Assembly: GCF_018449725.1 (NCBI RefSeq) | Contig: NZ_JAAVVC010000004.1 | Location: 310,001 to 374,000 of the forward strand | DNA from: Pseudomonas sp. dw_612 | GTDB taxonomy: Bacteria > Pseudomonadota > Gammaproteobacteria > Pseudomonadales > Pseudomonadaceae | Direction of reading: 5' to 3' | Length of the DNA: 64,000 bases | In this document: positions 25,178-34,301 of the stretch, piece by piece | Position numbering within the stretch: position 1 is the stretch's first letter | Layout of the letters: every line of letters begins with the position of its first letter | Position numbers and translations under genes: made by a program | The notes under the pieces: model-generated | The model's database searches: none | The model's input: only the letters and a program-made list of their open reading frames with translations | Told to the model about the DNA's origin: nothing

Positions 25178-27541
25178 TCATTGGATCGGCACCGCCCGAA
25201 TCGTCGCCCGTGGCAGCGCATTCACCGCCGGTACGCCTTGCGCCGCCGCTGGCAATTGCGGCGCCTGCATGTCCGGCATGGCCCAGCTGCGTTCCGGTTG
25301 CAGTCCGCCCTGGGCGCGGCGCATGAAGTCGTAGCGGTTGAGGGTAATCGCCCGGCCCCCGGCGCTGTCGCGGATGATGTAGGGGCGCAGGAACACCATC
25401 AGGTTGGTCTTGGTGGTGGCCCGGCGTTCGTTGCGAAATAGCGCGCCCAGACCGGGGATGCTCGACAGCCACGGCACCGCGTCGTTGCTCTGGCTGTAGC
25501 CGTCCTGCAACAGGCCGCCGAGGACCATGATCTGCCCGTCGTCGAGCAGGATGCTGGTGTCGATTGCCCGTTTGTTGGTGACAATGCCGGCGGCGGTCAC
25601 GCTGTTGGAGGCGCGCTCGTCGATGCTGCTGACTTCCTGATAAATGTCGAGCTTGACCGTGCCGCCCTCGGAAATCTGCGGCCGCACATTGAGCTTCAAA
25701 CCGACCTCCTCCCGGGTCACGGTCTGGAACGGGTTGTTGCTGGTGCCGCCGCCCCCGGTGACGTAGCTGCCGCTGACAAACGGGATAGTCTGGCCAACGA
25801 AAATGCTCGCCGCTTCGTTGTCCAGCGTCAGCAGGTTCGGCGTTGACAGCACGTTGGTGCCGCCCTTGCTCTTGAGCGCGTGGGCCAACACTTTCAGGTC
25901 CATGACCTTGCCAATGCCGGGGATGTCCACGGTGCCGTTGAGAAAGCCCACGCTCAGGCCGCCGGGCAATACGTCGATGCTGGTCTTGCCGTTGACGTTG
26001 ATCCCCGAACCGCCGAGGTTGGCCCCACCGATCACACCGTTGCCCGCCAGGTTGCCGGTCTGCCACTGCACGCCGAATTCATTGGCATCGTCTTCGCCGA
26101 CTTCGACGATCAGGCTTTCGATCACCACTTGGGCGCGGCGCTGGTCGAGCATGTCGATGACCTCCCGCAGATTGCGGTACAGCGGGTCTGGCGCGGAAAT
26201 CAGCAAGGTGTTGGTGGTGGCGTCGGCCTGGATGGTCACGCCGCCGGCACTGAAGGCGACGCTCTGGTCCGCCTGTTGGCCCCCGGTTTGGCTACCCGAA
26301 TTGCTGGCGCCCTGTCCGTAAGCCGTGCCGCCGCTGTTGGTGGTGCCGGAGGTCGAGGTCTGGCTGCCGGTGCCCTGGCTCTGGCCATTTTGCCCGCCGT
26401 TGGCGTTGCCACCGCCCATGGCACTGAGCACCGAGCGGGCGGAGTCGCTGCCGCCGCTGTCACTTTCCCCGGTGAGCAAGCCGCGCAGGGCTTGGGCCAG
26501 TTTGGCCGCCTGGGCGTTGCGCAGGTACACCACGTGCAGGTTGCTCGGATTGCTTTGGGCGTTGTCGAGTTTGTAGATCAGGTTGCGCGCCAGCTCCGTG
26601 CGCTCCGGGCTGCCGGCACGAATGATGATGGAGTTGGAACGCGGGTCGCCGATCACCGAGATTTTCTGGGTCGGGTCGTTGCCGGGTTGTTCCAGCAGCT
26701 CCGAAACCATGCCGGCGATGTCCACGGCGATGCCGTTCTGGATCTGCACCACATCGGTGTCGATCGCATTCGGCGTGTCGATGCCTTGGATGATCTGCGC
26801 CACCCGTGTCAGGTTATCGGCGTAGTCGGTGATGACGATGGTGTTGTTGCCGGGGTAGGCGTTGATCGGGTTGTTCGGCGAGACGATCGGACGCAACACC
26901 GGGATCAGGTTCACCGCGTTTTCGTATTGCAGGCGAAAGGTGCGGGTGAGCATGCCGTTGCCCGCCGGTTTGCCGGGGCTGTAGATCGGCCCGCCAAGCA
27001 ACTTGGCGTCGGCCTCCGGCACCACATGGGACACGCCGCCGACATCGACCACGCTGAAACCCTGCATGCGCAACGCCGCCAGCAACATGTCGTAGGCCTG
27101 ATGCGCCGGCACCTCGCCTTCGGACACCAGGGTCAGGTTGCCCTTGACCCGAGGGTCCACCAGAAACTGCTGCCCGGTGGAATGGGACAACGCCCGCACC
27201 ACGGCCTGGATGTCGGCGTCGACAAAATTCAACGTCACCGGTTGGTTGCCCAGGGGATTGCTCGCCACGGTGCTGCTGGGGCTTGAAGTGCCACTGCGGC
27301 CGGGGTTGGTGACTTTGTGCTGTGGTCGTGGCTGCTGCTGGATTTGTGCCTGGGCCCGCTGCCGTTCCGCCAGCAAATCGCCGCTTTGCCGGGTATTGGC
27401 CAGGGGCCGGCCGAGCTCACTGTCCACCAGCAACGGCGGTTGATTCGTCGGGGGGGTGCTGCACGCGCCGAGCGCCAGCAGCAGAAACGGCGCGGCCGTG
27501 CGTGCCGACTTGCGTACGTAGTTGGAACCTGACCACTTCAT
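25178..27541 (-). CDS. hxcQ: Lipoprotein secretin GspD (HxcQ)
   Basis: A 787-residue outer-membrane secretin. The N-terminus has a lipobox (LALGAC, lipidated C27), so it is a liposecretin, as described for P. aeruginosa HxcQ, which reaches the outer membrane without a separate pilotin. The N0 domain (about 105-180), three secretin_N domains and the C-terminal secretin domain follow, the last with VPWLSSIPGLGALF near 690 and LMVFLRPYII. A Gly/Ser/Asn/Thr-rich insertion (about residues 365-425) lies in the N3 region. Its start overlaps the hxcZ stop by four bases. It forms the channel for the folded periplasmic substrate. Confidence 0.95.
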   Translation of the reverse strand: MKWSGSNYVRKSARTAAPFLLLALGACSTPPTNQPPLLVDSELGRPLANTRQSGDLLAERQRAQAQIQQQPRPQHKVTNPGRSGTSSPSSTVASNPLGNQPVTLNFVDADIQAVVRALSHSTGQQFLVDPRVKGNLTLVSEGEVPAHQAYDMLLAALRMQGFSVVDVGGVSHVVPEADAKLLGGPIYSPGKPAGNGMLTRTFRLQYENAVNLIPVLRPIVSPNNPINAYPGNNTIVITDYADNLTRVAQIIQGIDTPNAIDTDVVQIQNGIAVDIAGMVSELLEQPGNDPTQKISVIGDPRSNSIIIRAGSPERTELARNLIYKLDNAQSNPSNLHVVYLRNAQAAKLAQALRGLLTGESDSGGSDSARSVLSAMGGGNANGGQNGQSQGTGSQTSTSGTTNSGGTAYGQGASNSGSQTGGQQADQSVAFSAGGVTIQADATTNTLLISAPDPLYRNLREVIDMLDQRRAQVVIESLIVEVGEDDANEFGVQWQTGNLAGNGVIGGANLGGSGINVNGKTSIDVLPGGLSVGFLNGTVDIPGIGKVMDLKVLAHALKSKGGTNVLSTPNLLTLDNEAASIFVGQTIPFVSGSYVTGGGGTSNNPFQTVTREEVGLKLNVRPQISEGGTVKLDIYQEVSSIDERASNSVTAAGIVTNKRAIDTSILLDDGQIMVLGGLLQDGYSQSNDAVPWLSSIPGLGALFRNERRATTKTNLMVFLRPYIIRDSAGGRAITLNRYDFMRRAQGGLQPERSWAMPDMQAPQLPAAAQGVPAVNALPRATIRAVPIQ

Positions 27542-28062
27542 GAAGCTTCCTTAGCGCCCAGCGCCTGATCCATGCGAACGGTTCCCGACAGGGTGCCTGC
27601 CGTGTCATCGACCCTGGCCGCGCCAGCACGCTGCAAACGCGCCTCGATCACGTCCAGAGAAAATTGCCTCGGGTTGCCCAGCAGCCAACCGATCACCGCA
27701 TCGGCCGGGGCCTCTTCGAACGTCAACTGCCAGGCCGCGTCCATCGCCTGCAACTGGTAATGCCCAGCGAGGCCACTGGCGTCGAGGGTTTGCCGTAAGG
27801 ATTGCTCGAGGCCCTGCCCGGCGGGCGGCGTCGCCACTTCCCGCAGCAGCAGTTCCAGCGCTTCGTTTTGCGAGCGCAGCTTGGGAGTTTCGGCTTGCCA
27901 GTAATCGATTTTCTTCAGCGGTGGCTGAATCAGCAGCAGCCAGGTCAACAGGCCTCCGAGCGCCAGCGCCGTGCCTGCGACCATGCGCTTTTCCCGCAGG
28001 GCCAGGGCTTGCCAGAACACTCGGGCGCGAGCGCTGAAAAGGCTCAACGATTGCTTATTCAT
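27538..28062 (-). CDS. hxcZ: Type II secretion protein GspM (HxcZ)
   Basis: A 174-residue bitopic protein with a short cytoplasmic N-terminus, one membrane helix (MVAGTALALGGLLTWLLLI, about residues 27-46) and a periplasmic ferredoxin-like domain, as in GspM. I chose the ATG with GGAG six bases upstream. It overlaps hxcY by eight bases and hxcQ by four. It pairs with HxcY in the inner-membrane platform. Sequence conservation in this family is low, so the call rests on topology and position between hxcY and hxcQ. Confidence 0.85.
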   Translation of the reverse strand: MNKQSLSLFSARARVFWQALALREKRMVAGTALALGGLLTWLLLIQPPLKKIDYWQAETPKLRSQNEALELLLREVATPPAGQGLEQSLRQTLDASGLAGHYQLQAMDAAWQLTFEEAPADAVIGWLLGNPRQFSLDVIEARLQRAGAARVDDTAGTLSGTVRMDQALGAKEAS

Positions 28063-29221
28063 CTTCGGCTCCGGTGCTCTTTTCATCTTCGCTGGCGGTG
28101 GATTCGGCGGCAGGACTCAGCGCCCAGCCTTGATCAGTAGCGCTGACGGCGATGCCGGCCTGGGTCAGTGCGGTTTGCCAGGTTTTGTCGGTCGCGTTGC
28201 GCCGCGCATCGTCGAGAAGACTTAGTTGCAGCTCACCGTTTTCGAACACCAGGCTCTGCACACTGCCGGCCATGAACGGCATGCCACTGCCAGCCTGCAA
28301 CACCAGACTGGCGAAACGCTGGGTCGCGTCGGTGGCGGCGCTGGCCTGACGGGCGGCGAGTTGCTGACGGGCCTGTTGCAGCGGGTTGAGGATCACCGGC
28401 AATTCGGGGAACGCCTGTTTTACCCGTTGATTCATCTGCGCCTTGAGCTGCTGCCCTTGCGCTGCTTCCCGGGCGGCGTACAGGTTCAGGCCCAGGGTCC
28501 AGACCGCCAGCGCCACGGCGCAACACACCGCCGCCCTGCCCCAGCCCTGCTGATTGGCGCTGCGTTGCTGAACGCCGGCGTGCAAGCCCCAACCGGGCAA
28601 AGGACCGGTCCAGCGTTGTGCCTCGGGCAACCGGTTAGCGACAGCATCCGGAGCCGCGTCGCCCAGCCATTGCAAACCGCTGCCGGCTTCCAGCAACAGA
28701 TCGCTCAGGGCTTCGTCGAAATGCGGATGCACCACGGCGTGTTCCAGGCTGTGGCGCACCAGCAAATGTTCTTCGTAAAGGCCCGCGCTGTTGACCGGCA
28801 TCCCATACGCTGCTGGGTACACGCCGCGCAGGGTCAATCCCGCCAGGCGCAACAACTGGCCGAACTCGCCCAACCATTGCCGCGACAACCAGGCGATATG
28901 CACTCGCCCATGGGCATCCCGAGGGCTATGGGCGATGTGCATCTGCTCGCTGGCGCCGAGGATCAGCGACTGCGCTGCACACTGCACCGCCGCAGCGGTT
29001 TTTGCCGAGGGCAGCAGCGGCAGATCGATGCTCGCCAGCAGGCTGTCCTGGGGATGCAGGAAGCACGTAATCGCCGGGGTTTTACCGCTCTGGCCCAGTT
29101 GCAGCAGCGTGCTCTGGCCCTCGCGAGAAACCTGGCCCTGGCGGTCGAGCCGGACGAACGTCACCGCGCTGTCGAGCGTCAGTTGCGCCAGGGGCGGCAA
29201 CGCCACGCGCAACTGGCTCAT
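28055..29221 (-). CDS. hxcY: Type II secretion protein GspL (HxcY)
   Basis: A 388-residue protein with a large cytoplasmic actin-like domain (about 1-225), one membrane helix (about residues 232-250, VCCAVALAVWTLGLNLY) and a periplasmic ferredoxin-like domain. This is the GspL layout. The cytoplasmic part recruits the ATPase HxcR; the periplasmic part pairs with HxcZ. Its start overlaps hxcX by four bases. The acidic C-terminal tail (SEDEKSTGAEDE) is a local peculiarity. Confidence 0.9.
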   Translation of the reverse strand: MSQLRVALPPLAQLTLDSAVTFVRLDRQGQVSREGQSTLLQLGQSGKTPAITCFLHPQDSLLASIDLPLLPSAKTAAAVQCAAQSLILGASEQMHIAHSPRDAHGRVHIAWLSRQWLGEFGQLLRLAGLTLRGVYPAAYGMPVNSAGLYEEHLLVRHSLEHAVVHPHFDEALSDLLLEAGSGLQWLGDAAPDAVANRLPEAQRWTGPLPGWGLHAGVQQRSANQQGWGRAAVCCAVALAVWTLGLNLYAAREAAQGQQLKAQMNQRVKQAFPELPVILNPLQQARQQLAARQASAATDATQRFASLVLQAGSGMPFMAGSVQSLVFENGELQLSLLDDARRNATDKTWQTALTQAGIAVSATDQGWALSPAAESTASEDEKSTGAEDE

Positions 29222-30195
29222 ACGCCCACCCGCGACCAGATCACCTGAGGCAAACGGTCCTCGGTACGCCGCAACAACGCGTCGAGGCTGACGCGTTTTT
29301 GTTCGCTGCGGGCCTGGCCGCGCAGGCGGAACCAGTCGCTGGTGATGCCGACCTTGATCGTCGTCAGCTCCAGTTCAGGCATGCGCAGGCGATTGACGAA
29401 ATCCCCGCGATTGATAAACCACTGGCCGCCATCGCGTTCGGCAACCAGGGCCTGGGCACGCTCGATCGACAGCCCAGGCACATACGCCGCCAACACCGGG
29501 GCGCTGGCGGTGTTGCCGTTGAGCCAGGTGTTGGCCGGCAGAATGGTGATGAAGGGACTGATCTTCACCAGCAGCGCCTCGGTCACACCCTCGACACCGC
29601 GCAAATCGTCGACACTGCGCAACATCGGGCGCTTGGCGGTTTCGGGTTTACGCACGGCATTCGGTGAAGTGCTGCGGCCACTGTTGAGGCCGCTGCTGGC
29701 CGGGGCGTTGTCTGCCAGTCCTGGATTGAATAATCGCGGATACGCCGCGATCACCCGTTGGCTGATGCGCTGGCTCAAGGTCGAGCTCACGCCGATCAGC
29801 TCACACAGACGCTGAAAATTGCGCAACTGCTCGTCATCGATCCGCTCGTTGGCGATCAGGTTGCGCAGGTTGAACTTGCCTTGCTCGTCTTCCAGGCGAC
29901 CGTCGAACGTACGCGTCGCCACGCGACTCACGATGGGCTGCGACCATGGCTGATCCAGCCGGGTCAGCGGGTCGCGCTGGCGGGCATCCCAGAGCAACTG
30001 GCGGCTGATTTCGAGCCCGCCGTTCAGCACCCAGGCGCCCTGCACTCGCGCCTGTTCGGCTTCGAGGCTGCGGGTAAACACGGTCTGGCGGGTGAGCATG
30101 CCCCCGGCAATCACCGCCACCACGGCCGCGATCAGCAAGGCGCTGATGATCGCCATGCCGCGCTGCTTCGCCGCTCTCAGCGAATAGGTTTTCAT
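29218..30195 (-). CDS. hxcX: Type II secretion minor pseudopilin GspK (HxcX)
   Basis: A 325-residue pseudopilin. The prepilin cleavage site is after G13 in KQRG/MAIISALLIAAVV. The +5 position lacks glutamate, which is normal for GspK and fits a place at the pseudopilus tip. The large insertion domain and the helix-hairpin-helix-like element (DDLRGVEGVTEALLVKI) are characteristic. It lies between hxcT and hxcY. Processing must rely on a prepilin peptidase (PilD) encoded elsewhere, since none is in this locus. Confidence 0.93.
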   Translation of the reverse strand: MKTYSLRAAKQRGMAIISALLIAAVVAVIAGGMLTRQTVFTRSLEAEQARVQGAWVLNGGLEISRQLLWDARQRDPLTRLDQPWSQPIVSRVATRTFDGRLEDEQGKFNLRNLIANERIDDEQLRNFQRLCELIGVSSTLSQRISQRVIAAYPRLFNPGLADNAPASSGLNSGRSTSPNAVRKPETAKRPMLRSVDDLRGVEGVTEALLVKISPFITILPANTWLNGNTASAPVLAAYVPGLSIERAQALVAERDGGQWFINRGDFVNRLRMPELELTTIKVGITSDWFRLRGQARSEQKRVSLDALLRRTEDRLPQVIWSRVGV

Positions 30196-30203
30196 GACCG
30201 GCC

Positions 30204-30662
30204 TTAGAGCTGCCAGGAGCCGATATCGGCATTCACGCCGTCGCCGTCAGGCTGGCCGTCGGCACCGAGGGAGAAAATGTCGACTTCGCCATTGGCGCCC
30301 GGATTCAGATAGTTGTAAGGCCGGCCCCACGGGTCGTTGGGCAGGCGTTCCAGGTACGAACGCCAGTTGCTGTTTTTCGCATCGGCGGGACGTTCCACCA
30401 ATACTTTCAGGCCCTGGGTCATGTTCGGGTAGGTGCCGTGGTCGAGGCGATACAGCTTCAGGGCCTGCATCAAGCCGCCAATGTCCTGTTTGGCGGCCGT
30501 GGCCCGGGCCTGGTCCGGACGGTCCAGCACCTTGGGCACCACCATGGCGGCGAGAATCCCGAGGATGACCACCACGACCATGATTTCGATCAGGGTGAAA
30601 CCGGCCTGTCCATGGGACCGGCGGCGGTTGTGTCTGGGGGCGTTGCTCTGCGCGATATCCAT
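30204..30662 (-). CDS. hxcT: Type II secretion major pseudopilin GspG (HxcT)
   Basis: A 152-residue pseudopilin. The cleavage site is HGQAG/FTLIEIMVVVV after residue 21, with the conserved Glu at +5. The C-terminal segments LPNDPWGRPYNYLNPG and DIFSLGADGQPDGDGVNADIG form the GspG calcium-binding region. The leader is 21 residues, longer and more basic than usual. It is the first gene of the minus-strand operon T-X-Y-Z-Q-R-S and is divergent from hxcV across 147 bases that hold both promoters. Confidence 0.95.
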   Translation of the reverse strand: MDIAQSNAPRHNRRRSHGQAGFTLIEIMVVVVILGILAAMVVPKVLDRPDQARATAAKQDIGGLMQALKLYRLDHGTYPNMTQGLKVLVERPADAKNSNWRSYLERLPNDPWGRPYNYLNPGANGEVDIFSLGADGQPDGDGVNADIGSWQL

Positions 30663-30809
30663 CTCGTCATTCCCTGGCTTGATTCGATTCGACGCGCAGT
30701 GTTGCAAGAAGATATGTCAGTGACGTTGAAAATCCTCGGGAGCTTTGGTCGTCAAGCGGTCAAGCCCGGGGGGTTAGCCTCGACCCTCTTCTCTGTGCCC
30801 GAGTGCCCG

Positions 30810-31190
30810 ATGCGCCGCCCTCCCCGACAAGCCGGTTTTACCCTGATCGAAGTGCTGGTGGCGCTGGCGATCATTGCCGTGGCGATGTCCGCCGCCGTGC
30901 GCGTGGCCGGGTTGATGACCCAGAGCAACGGGTTACTGCGGGATCGGTCGATCGCGTTGCTGGCGGCGCAAAGTCGCCTCGCCGAGCTGCGCCTTGAGGG
31001 GCGCTTGCCCTCGGGTGCGCGGGCGGTTGAATGCGATCAGGGGCGGTTGTTGCTGCGCTGCGAACAGGTCATTGGCAGCGCGCAACAGGGGCGGTTGTTG
31101 CAGGTCGGGTTGCAGGTATTTGATCGCAGCCGCGAGGCGCCGCCGTTGGCGCGGCTCGATACCTTGTTGAGTCGGCCTGCATCGAAATAA
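30810..31190 (+). CDS. hxcV: Type II secretion minor pseudopilin GspI (HxcV)
   Basis: A 126-residue pseudopilin with cleavage after G9 (RRPPRQAG/FTLIEVLVALAIIAV) and the GspI body (LLAAQSRLAELRLEGRLP). An in-frame upstream ATG at 30714 would add 32 residues that do not look like a prepilin leader, so the start at 30810 is preferred. It stands alone on the plus strand between divergent hxcT and convergent hxcP, a layout also found in P. aeruginosa. Confidence 0.92.
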   Translation: MRRPPRQAGFTLIEVLVALAIIAVAMSAAVRVAGLMTQSNGLLRDRSIALLAAQSRLAELRLEGRLPSGARAVECDQGRLLLRCEQVIGSAQQGRLLQVGLQVFDRSREAPPLARLDTLLSRPASK

Positions 31191-31194
31191 CCGC

Positions 31195-31342
31195 GTAGCA
31201 GCTGCCGAGCCCCGGCGAGGCTGCGTTCGGCGGCGAAGCCGTCGTGAAATCGGTATACGCGGTGTACCTGATATGCCGCAATCGCCGGGTGTGCGACGGC
31301 TTCGCCGCCGAACGCTGCCTCGCTGCGCTCGACAGCTGCTAC
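31195..31342. repeat. Large inverted repeat (GTAGCAGCTGCCGAGC family) between hxcV and hxcP
   Basis: The arms begin GTAGCAGCTGCCGAGC and end GACAGCTGCTAC, with internal complementary blocks GCGTTCGGCGGCGAAGCCGTC and GACGGCTTCGCCGCCGAACG. The element occupies the convergent space between hxcV and hxcP and could act as a two-way transcription stop. It is related to the element at 25027-25168. Confidence 0.8.
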
Positions 31343-31773
31343 AGGGGTTTTGTGAGTGTCGGCAAGAAAGGTAAGTCGGGGAGTTTGCCGAGTTCTATGC
31401 GGCTCTTCTCCGCGCCCCGCTCGATCACCACCGCATTCCCTTCGATGGCGATGACTTTGACGCCATGACTGACGCTTTCTCCGACCAGGAAACTGCGCGG
31501 CGCGCCGCCATTGAGGCTGAGGATCGCCACCGCGCCACGGCTACCGGCCAGGACACCGCTGACCTTGATCTCGACGGCCGCCGGTTGGTTGGAAAACCAC
31601 TGCAACGCCGGGTTATCACTGCGGGCTGCGAGCAGTTGCGGGGCGGCGTCCGGGGTGCGTGATTCGGCGGAAGTCAGCAGCAGCGACGACCAGGTGACAA
31701 CACCGGCCAGCGCCGCCAGCAAGGCAATGGATTGCACCCACTGCGGCGCGCTGAAGCGTTCGATAAATGACAT
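31339..31773 (-). CDS. hxcP: Type II secretion protein GspC (HxcP), short form
   Basis: A 144-residue protein with one N-terminal membrane helix (about residues 14-35) and a periplasmic HR domain (IKVSGVLAGSRGAVAILSLNG, then SFLVGESVSHGVKVIAI). It ends soon after in a proline-rich tail and has no C-terminal PDZ or coiled-coil domain, unlike classical GspC of 270-300 residues. HxcP would link the platform to the secretin HxcQ. It is divergent from hxcU. The short form agrees with my memory that Hxc HxcP proteins are reduced. Confidence 0.85.
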   Translation of the reverse strand: MSFIERFSAPQWVQSIALLAALAGVVTWSSLLLTSAESRTPDAAPQLLAARSDNPALQWFSNQPAAVEIKVSGVLAGSRGAVAILSLNGGAPRSFLVGESVSHGVKVIAIEGNAVVIERGAEKSRIELGKLPDLPFLPTLTKPL

Positions 31774-31893
31774 GGGCTGAATCTCCTTGTAGTCCCTGCC
31801 CCGAGCCTACAGCGCAATGTTCACGTTTTTATTTCACACACTCATCATCTTCACCGTGCAGGATGAAAATCGACGCAAAGGAGCGCGCAGCGG

Positions 31894-32334
31894 ATGAATG
31901 GTTTCAGACAACAGGGCTTTACCCTGATTGAGTTGATGGTGGTGCTGGTGATCATCGGCATCGCCAGCGCGGCGATCAGCCTGAGCATCAAACCCGACCC
32001 GCTGCACTTGCTGCGCAAGGACGCCGCGCGGGTGGCGCAGTTGCTGCAAGTGGCCCAGGCCGAAGCCCGGGCCGATGGCCGGCCGATTACCTGGCGGGCG
32101 GATGCCAAGGGGTTTCGTTTCAGTCGGCGTGATGACAGCGGCAAGGGGTTTGATCACTTCGGCAATGATCCGCAACTCAAGCCTCGGCCCTGGGAAACCC
32201 CGGGGATGCAGGTGCGGCAAAAAATCGTGCTGAACGCGGAGTGGATCAACCCGCCGCTTCAATTGACCTTGTCTGATGGCCTCAACAGCATCGCCGTGCA
32301 ACGCAACGCGGCTGGCCAGGTGAGCGTGCAATGA
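31894..32334 (+). CDS. hxcU: Type II secretion minor pseudopilin GspH (HxcU)
   Basis: A 146-residue pseudopilin with cleavage after G8 (MNGFRQQG/FTLIELMVVLVIIGI) and a GspH-like beta-rich domain (ADGRPITWRADAKGFRF). Its stop overlaps the start of hxcW as ATGA, so the two are co-translated. It is divergent from hxcP. The 120-base space holds a T-rich stretch with TTTCAC and TCATCAT words but no convincing Pho box. Confidence 0.92.
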   Translation: MNGFRQQGFTLIELMVVLVIIGIASAAISLSIKPDPLHLLRKDAARVAQLLQVAQAEARADGRPITWRADAKGFRFSRRDDSGKGFDHFGNDPQLKPRPWETPGMQVRQKIVLNAEWINPPLQLTLSDGLNSIAVQRNAAGQVSVQ

Positions 32335-32939
32335 AAGCTCAACAAGGTTTTACCCTGATCGAAGTGATGGTCGCGATCATGCTGATGGCGGTGGTCAGCC
32401 TGATTGCCTGGCGCGGGCTCGACAGCGTGACCCGCGCCGATGCGCATTTGCAGGCCAGCACCGAACAGAGCGAAGTGCTGCTGCGGGCGCTGAATCAACT
32501 GGAGCGCGACGTCGCCCTGCGCGCCAGCATCGAATTGGCGGAACCGGTGCGGCCGGGCAACGAGGATGAACCGGTCAACGCCCCGCCTGCGCTGACCGTA
32601 CGCAGTACCGAAGGCAAGGGTTTTCGCCTGGATGTCATTCGCGCGGCGGCGGACGGCAGCGGCGGTATACAACGGGTGCGCTGGTGGCTCAAGGGTGACG
32701 TGCTGTTCCGGGCAATTGCCCCGACGCGCAGCCAATACCCGTTGCCCGCGCCAACGGAGGGGGTGGCGGTATTGACAGACGTCAGTGACGCGACTTTGCG
32801 GGTCTGGGAGGTGGACAAGGGCTGGCGCAAGTTGAGCGGCAACCGCAAGGAAAATCCCCAGGGCATCGAAATCAGCCTGACCCGCAAGACGCCGCAGGGC
32901 GTCGAGAAATACCGGCAAGTCATGGGCCCACTGGACTGA
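32331..32939 (+). CDS. hxcW: Type II secretion minor pseudopilin GspJ (HxcW)
   Basis: A 202-residue pseudopilin with a very short leader cleaved after G6 (MKAQQG/FTLIEVMVAIMLMAVV) and the GspJ body (LNQLERDVALR, IQRVRWWLKGDVLFR). It forms the pseudopilus tip with HxcX and HxcV. It is the outermost hxc gene and is followed by REP repeats. In P. aeruginosa hxcW adjoins vreR, whereas here a 10-kb pdtB/exb/tonB block lies between them. Confidence 0.93.
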   Translation: MKAQQGFTLIEVMVAIMLMAVVSLIAWRGLDSVTRADAHLQASTEQSEVLLRALNQLERDVALRASIELAEPVRPGNEDEPVNAPPALTVRSTEGKGFRLDVIRAAADGSGGIQRVRWWLKGDVLFRAIAPTRSQYPLPAPTEGVAVLTDVSDATLRVWEVDKGWRKLSGNRKENPQGIEISLTRKTPQGVEKYRQVMGPLD

Positions 32940-32948
32940 CCCATCCCC

Positions 32949-33230
32949 TGTAGGAGCGAAGCTTGCTCGCGAAAGCGGTGTGTCAGTCCCATCAATGCTG
33001 AATGTGATGGCCCCTTCGCGAGCAAGCTTCGCTCCTACAGGGGATTGGTGTTGGACATGAAAATCGTGAACAACATAAAACCCATGTGGGAGCGGGCTTG
33101 CTCGCGAAAGCGGTGTGCCAGCCGACATCAATGTTGAATGTGACGGCCCCTTCGCGAGCAAGCCCGCTCCCACAGGTTTTTTGTGAACGCCGTAGATCCA
33201 TTGTGGGAGCGGGCCTGCTCGCGAAGGCGT
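32949..33230. repeat. REP cluster (two pairs plus one single copy) after hxcW
   Basis: One inverted pair with the GTAGGAGCGAAGCTTGCTCGCG core (32949-33041), a second with the GTGGGAGCGGGCTTGCTCGCG core (33085-33175), and a single copy at about 33203-33230. They fill the whole convergent space between hxcW and the LysR gene. Confidence 0.85.
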
Positions 33231-33263
33231 CCCTGAGAACGCCATCGCCCACACCCCCTGCCC

Positions 33264-34244
33264 CTACAACTCAAACCAATCCCGCCGCTCGGCAAAGGTG
33301 TTGCGGATCAACCGGGCAAGCATCTGCACCTCGGCCACTTCATCGGCATCGGCACTCACCGCCAGCCACACCTGATGTTGCATCGGTTCGCGGAACAGCC
33401 CCGGCAAGGCAATCAGGCTGCGGTCGTAGCGGGTCATGTAGGCGGGCAACAGGCCGATGCAGGCGCTGCAACGAATCATGTCCAGCATCAGCTCATAGGA
33501 TTGCAACTTCACCACTCCGGCCAGGCGCTGCTCCACCAGGTTGTTCCAGGGCCGGAAACTCTCGATTTGCAGATCGTGCTGCCATTGCACCAACATGAAA
33601 TCCGCCAGGTCATCGACGCTGTCCGGCCGGGCCGTGACCCGGGAATAGCGTTTGGCAATGTGCGGCAGGTAGCTCAGTTGCGCGAGGTGCTGCGGCTCGG
33701 TGGTGGCGAAGGTCGGGCCGGGCAGCGGCCTATCCCCGGTGGCCAGCCACAGCACCACATCGGCGCTGATGGTTTGCAGGGCCAGTTCGCTGTCCAAGGA
33801 GATGATTTCCAGGCGGATGCTGGCGTTGCGGCGCAGCAGCGAGATCAGGTCGCGGCCGAGGATGTCATGCAGCAGTGATTCCGCCACCGCCAGGCGGATG
33901 CAAGGTTGTTCGACCACCGGCAAGCGGCGTTCGCGGGCCAGGACGCTCAACTGCGCGTGCAACTGCTGCCCTTCCCGGCTCAACGTCAGGGCGCTGCCCT
34001 GGAAGCTGAACAACGACCGCTGCAAACGCGCCTCCAGTTGCGCCAATTGCTTGCGCAGCAACGTCGCCCGCACATTCAGACTGCGCGCCGCCTGCATGAA
34101 ACAACCACACCGGGCGCTGACCAGAAAGTACTGCGCCACCTCATCCTCAATCCCGGCGGCCAGCGACAGCCAGGACTCGGAGGTGGGCGGCGGTGAACGA
34201 TACTCGGTGATGGCCTGGCGTCCTGCGGTTTCTGTGAATGACAT
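33264..34244 (-). CDS. LysR-type transcriptional regulator with N-terminal extension
   Basis: A 326-residue protein with AGGGAG before the ATG. The LysR winged helix-turn-helix starts only near residue 40 (YFLVSARCGCFMQAARSLNV, then LRKQLAQLEARLQ and LTLSREGQQL). About 38 extra residues, Pro/Ser-rich, precede it. The C-terminal substrate-binding domain covers about 120-320. Position downstream of the PpiC gene matches PA0701 in P. aeruginosa, as I recall. REP clusters separate it from both neighbours, so it is probably transcribed alone. The target is unknown; control of the adjacent porin/TonB operon would be a reasonable test. Confidence 0.8.
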   Translation of the reverse strand: MSFTETAGRQAITEYRSPPPTSESWLSLAAGIEDEVAQYFLVSARCGCFMQAARSLNVRATLLRKQLAQLEARLQRSLFSFQGSALTLSREGQQLHAQLSVLARERRLPVVEQPCIRLAVAESLLHDILGRDLISLLRRNASIRLEIISLDSELALQTISADVVLWLATGDRPLPGPTFATTEPQHLAQLSYLPHIAKRYSRVTARPDSVDDLADFMLVQWQHDLQIESFRPWNNLVEQRLAGVVKLQSYELMLDMIRCSACIGLLPAYMTRYDRSLIALPGLFREPMQHQVWLAVSADADEVAEVQMLARLIRNTFAERRDWFEL

Positions 34245-34301
34245 CGATGACTCCCTGTCGATCTTTGTTTGATTGCGTTCCCACTGACCCGGCAATATCC
34301 C

